Shown piece after piece: positions 62,113 to 64,000 of a stretch of DNA of 64,000 nt (its first letter is position 1; the number at the start of each line of letters is the position of its first letter). The stretch spans positions 124,001-188,000 of the forward strand of contig NZ_LMPT01000022.1 in assembly GCF_001424425.1 (NCBI RefSeq), given 5' to 3'. This stretch comes from Acidovorax sp. Leaf191. Lineage in GTDB: Bacteria > Pseudomonadota > Gammaproteobacteria > Burkholderiales > Burkholderiaceae_C. Made by a program: the position numbers and the translations under genes. The notes under the pieces are model-generated. The model saw only the letters and a list, made by a program, of their open reading frames with translations, had not been told where the DNA came from and did no database searches.

Positions 62113-63051
62113 TCAGCCGCCCAGCACCCGCGCGAACAGCTCGTTGCGAAAGTGGATGCCCAGGCGTGCGAAGGCGCGGTTGCGGTAGGTCTTGACGGTG
62201 GGCACGCTCAGGCCCAGGTCGCTCGCGATGCCCTCGTGCGTCATGCCCTGCAGCAGCCGGGCGCAGACATCGAGCTCGCGGTCGGTCAGCTCGGCCTGCA
62301 GCCGCATCAGGCGCATGCGCAGCGCTGGCAGCGCGTCTGCAGCCAGCGGACCGAGCGGCGCGTCGGCCGCCAGCAGGGCCGGGGCGGCGTGCGGGCCGGG
62401 CTGATCGTGCCCAGGGGCCAGCGGGCTGCCGCCCGGCCCCTCCAGCCACAGCATGGGCGAAGAGGGCGTACAGGCGTGCGACAGCAGGATGTGTTTGCGG
62501 GTGAGCGCCAGCAGCACGGGTGCGACGGACTCGAAGGCGGCGATCTGGCGGTCGCTGAACGCGCGCTGGTGCTGGTGGCGGTAGAAGTTGACGGCGAACA
62601 CCGAGCCATCGCTTTCGTATTCGACCACCGATACGCGCTCGGCCACGCCATGGGCCTCGTACACACGGGCGCGGTGCTCGCCCTCGACCTCGGTGGCGGT
62701 CACATGGCACAGGCGGGTTTCGGGCTGGGCGAACGGCGCCTCGTCGAACGAGCGTCCCCAGGTGCGGTCGCTGCGGTACGGGCCCGACAGGTACGCCCAC
62801 CAGCAGTCCTGCGTGGTGTCCGGTACGCCCCGGCTGGCCGACATGAAGAGCGTGGGCTTGCAGCGGTGGCCCGTGCGGTACACCGACCAGGACGCCGCAG
62901 GCAGCACGGGCTCCAGGTCCTGCAGCAGGCCCGGTGCAAAGCCGTTGTCGCCCAGGCGGTGCACCATGCCGGCGAGCGTCTGGCTCGCGGCACTGTGCAG
63001 CACCTGCCGGCCGGGCGCTGTCTGCGAGGAAGGGGGGAGCCACTGCCGCAT
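62113..63051 (-). CDS. LuxR-family transcriptional regulator
   Basis: The 312-residue regulator has an N-terminal GAF/PAS-like sensory domain (about 30-200) and a C-terminal LuxR HTH (LTDRELDVCARLLQGMTHEGIASDLGLS, VKTYRNRAFARLG). No receiver Asp was seen, so it is not a response regulator. It lies between SNF2 and the DUF3237/Bug genes, divergent from the latter, and may control their transcription. Confidence 0.9.
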   Translation of the reverse strand: MRQWLPPSSQTAPGRQVLHSAASQTLAGMVHRLGDNGFAPGLLQDLEPVLPAASWSVYRTGHRCKPTLFMSASRGVPDTTQDCWWAYLSGPYRSDRTWGRSFDEAPFAQPETRLCHVTATEVEGEHRARVYEAHGVAERVSVVEYESDGSVFAVNFYRHQHQRAFSDRQIAAFESVAPVLLALTRKHILLSHACTPSSPMLWLEGPGGSPLAPGHDQPGPHAAPALLAADAPLGPLAADALPALRMRLMRLQAELTDRELDVCARLLQGMTHEGIASDLGLSVPTVKTYRNRAFARLGIHFRNELFARVLGG

Positions 63052-63199
63052 GGGAAAGTCTGAATGGGGGAGGTGATGCTGGCGGAAATCGGGAAGTGTG
63101 CGTCAAAACCGCCGGGCCAGCCGCCGCCGGACAGTCGGGTTATCCCGTCATCCTCTGGGATGACAGGCATGCTTGGCAACGGGACTTACGCTAGGGCCC

Positions 63200-63676
63200 A
63201 TGTCTGACCTCATCCCCTTGCCCGACCCGCAATTCCGATTTTTTGCCGACCTGCGCGTGGAGGTCGGCACCCCGCAGGAGGTGGGCCACACCGTGCACGG
63301 GCTGCGCCGGCTGATCCCCATTCTGGGCGGCAGTGCCACCGGCGACGGCTGGAGCGCCCGGGTGCTGCCCGGTGGCGCGGATTTTCAGCTCATCGTGAAT
63401 GACCGGCTGTCCGAGCTGGACGCCCGCTACGTGCTGGAGACCGATGGCGGCGATCTCATCTATGTGCAGAACCGGGCGGTGCGCTCCGGCCCGGCCGAGC
63501 TGATCGCTCGCCTGGTGCGCGGCGAGCCGGTGGACCCGGCGCAGATCTATTTCCGCTGCAGCCCGAGCTTCGAGACCGCGTCCCCGGCGCTGGCCTGGAT
63601 CGCCGAGCGCATGTTCGTCGGCACCGGCGCGCGCTACCCGGACGCCGTGGCGATGCGTTTTTTCGAGCTGCGGTAG
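63200..63676 (+). CDS. DUF3237 domain-containing protein
   Basis: The 158-residue protein has the DUF3237 features FRFFADLRVEVGTPQEVG, IPILGGSATGDGWSARVLPGGADF, YVLETDGGDLIYVQNRAVR and the C-terminal Phe/Glu. I chose ATG 63200. It precedes a Bug-family binding protein by 87 bp, a pairing common in betaproteobacterial aromatic or acid catabolic loci. Confidence 0.9.
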   Translation: MSDLIPLPDPQFRFFADLRVEVGTPQEVGHTVHGLRRLIPILGGSATGDGWSARVLPGGADFQLIVNDRLSELDARYVLETDGGDLIYVQNRAVRSGPAELIARLVRGEPVDPAQIYFRCSPSFETASPALAWIAERMFVGTGARYPDAVAMRFFELR

Positions 63677-63763
63677 CGGGCGGCTGCCCGTGTTGACCCC
63701 ACCCACCGTTTGCCTTTGCGTTTTTTGACCCTGACCGACCCACAAGAATTTCTGGAGACAACC

Positions 63764-64000
63764 ATGAAGACCACCGCCCAGCCTCGTTCCTCCCTGACCA
63801 CCACACCCCGCCGCGCCCTCGTGGCCGCCGCCTTGCTGGCCGGGCTCATGCCCTGGGCCGGCGCCCATGCGCAGAGTGCCGCCACGTACCCGAACAAGCC
63901 GGTGCGCATCATCGTGGGCTTTCCGGCCGGCACCGGGCCGGACATCGTGGCGCGCCTGCTGGCGCAAAAGCTGTCCGAAGGCTGGGGCAATGCCGGCGTG
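63764..64000 (+). CDS. Bug-family tripartite tricarboxylate transporter substrate-binding protein (3' partial)
   Basis: The first 79 codons encode a signal peptide (cleavage near AGAHAQ), then YPNKPVRIIVGFPAGTGPDIVARLLAQKL, the TctC/Bug signature start. A GGAGA ribosome-binding site precedes ATG 63764. The gene runs off the window end. Bug proteins bind carboxylates in the periplasm; the ligand is unknown. Confidence 0.93.
   Translation, partial: MKTTAQPRSSLTTTPRRALVAAALLAGLMPWAGAHAQSAATYPNKPVRIIVGFPAGTGPDIVARLLAQKLSEGWGNAGV

Overview
The window is high-GC, gene-dense DNA with the hallmarks of a betaproteobacterium of the Comamonadaceae, probably close to Acidovorax. The clues are the gene families (a Bug-type tripartite tricarboxylate binding protein, a lipoyl-domain-bearing LpdA behind aceE-aceF, several LysR regulators) and a short dispersed intergenic repeat with core ATAGCTGCTNGCGCTT that I know from that group. 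The organism assignment is inference. No rRNA, tRNA or CRISPR array was seen.

Regions 1-20.7 kb are mainly housekeeping: the end of an FAD oxidoreductase, a DUF883/YqjE/YqjK-like envelope trio, pyrD, rpiA, a glutaredoxin-like DUF4124 protein, an M3 oligopeptidase, folD, a FixJ-type two-component system divergent from the pyruvate dehydrogenase operon (aceE-aceF-lpdA), a CARDB-like hypothetical and an aspartate kinase. Four clear intrinsic terminators close transcription units here.

Region 20.9-29 kb is a catabolic island on the minus strand, controlled by a divergent LacI-family regulator: two polar-amino-acid-type ABC permeases, an ATPase with a (Ser-Gln)n linker, a family-3 binding protein, a VOC protein, a RuBisCO-like protein (form IV) and a DUF1537 four-carbon acid sugar kinase. 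The kinase plus RuBisCO-like pair resembles the 3-oxo-isoapionate kinase/decarboxylase couple of apionate catabolism, but with a different transporter. This is the best candidate for a poorly described pathway.

Region 29-38 kb is accessory and decayed: an ankyrin protein with an EDQ tandem repeat, a DTW-domain fragment, a frameshifted ligD fragment, three small hypotheticals, an IS3-family element with intact ends and a 3-bp target duplication that splits a gene (removing it restores the frame exactly), a zinc-ribbon/RDD membrane protein broken by one in-frame TGA, and a DUF4034/Sel1-type protein.

Region 38-53 kb is chromosomal: a TIGR01777 epimerase with DUF4166, a sensor kinase/sigma-54 regulator pair, an EamA exporter with a LysR regulator, a RidA-like protein with another LysR, a DeoR regulator with a NUDIX hydrolase, GlsB, an RNA-type methyltransferase, a MerR-controlled flavodoxin operon with a textbook 19-bp-spacer promoter, and an EVE-domain protein.

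Region 53.3-55.4 kb is an AT-rich islet with an unknown protein translationally coupled to a secreted ankyrin protein. The rest holds an ada/2OG-dioxygenase/alkB DNA-alkylation repair group, a DUF3592 membrane protein, a large SNF2 helicase, a LuxR-type regulator, a DUF3237 protein and the start of a Bug-type binding protein.
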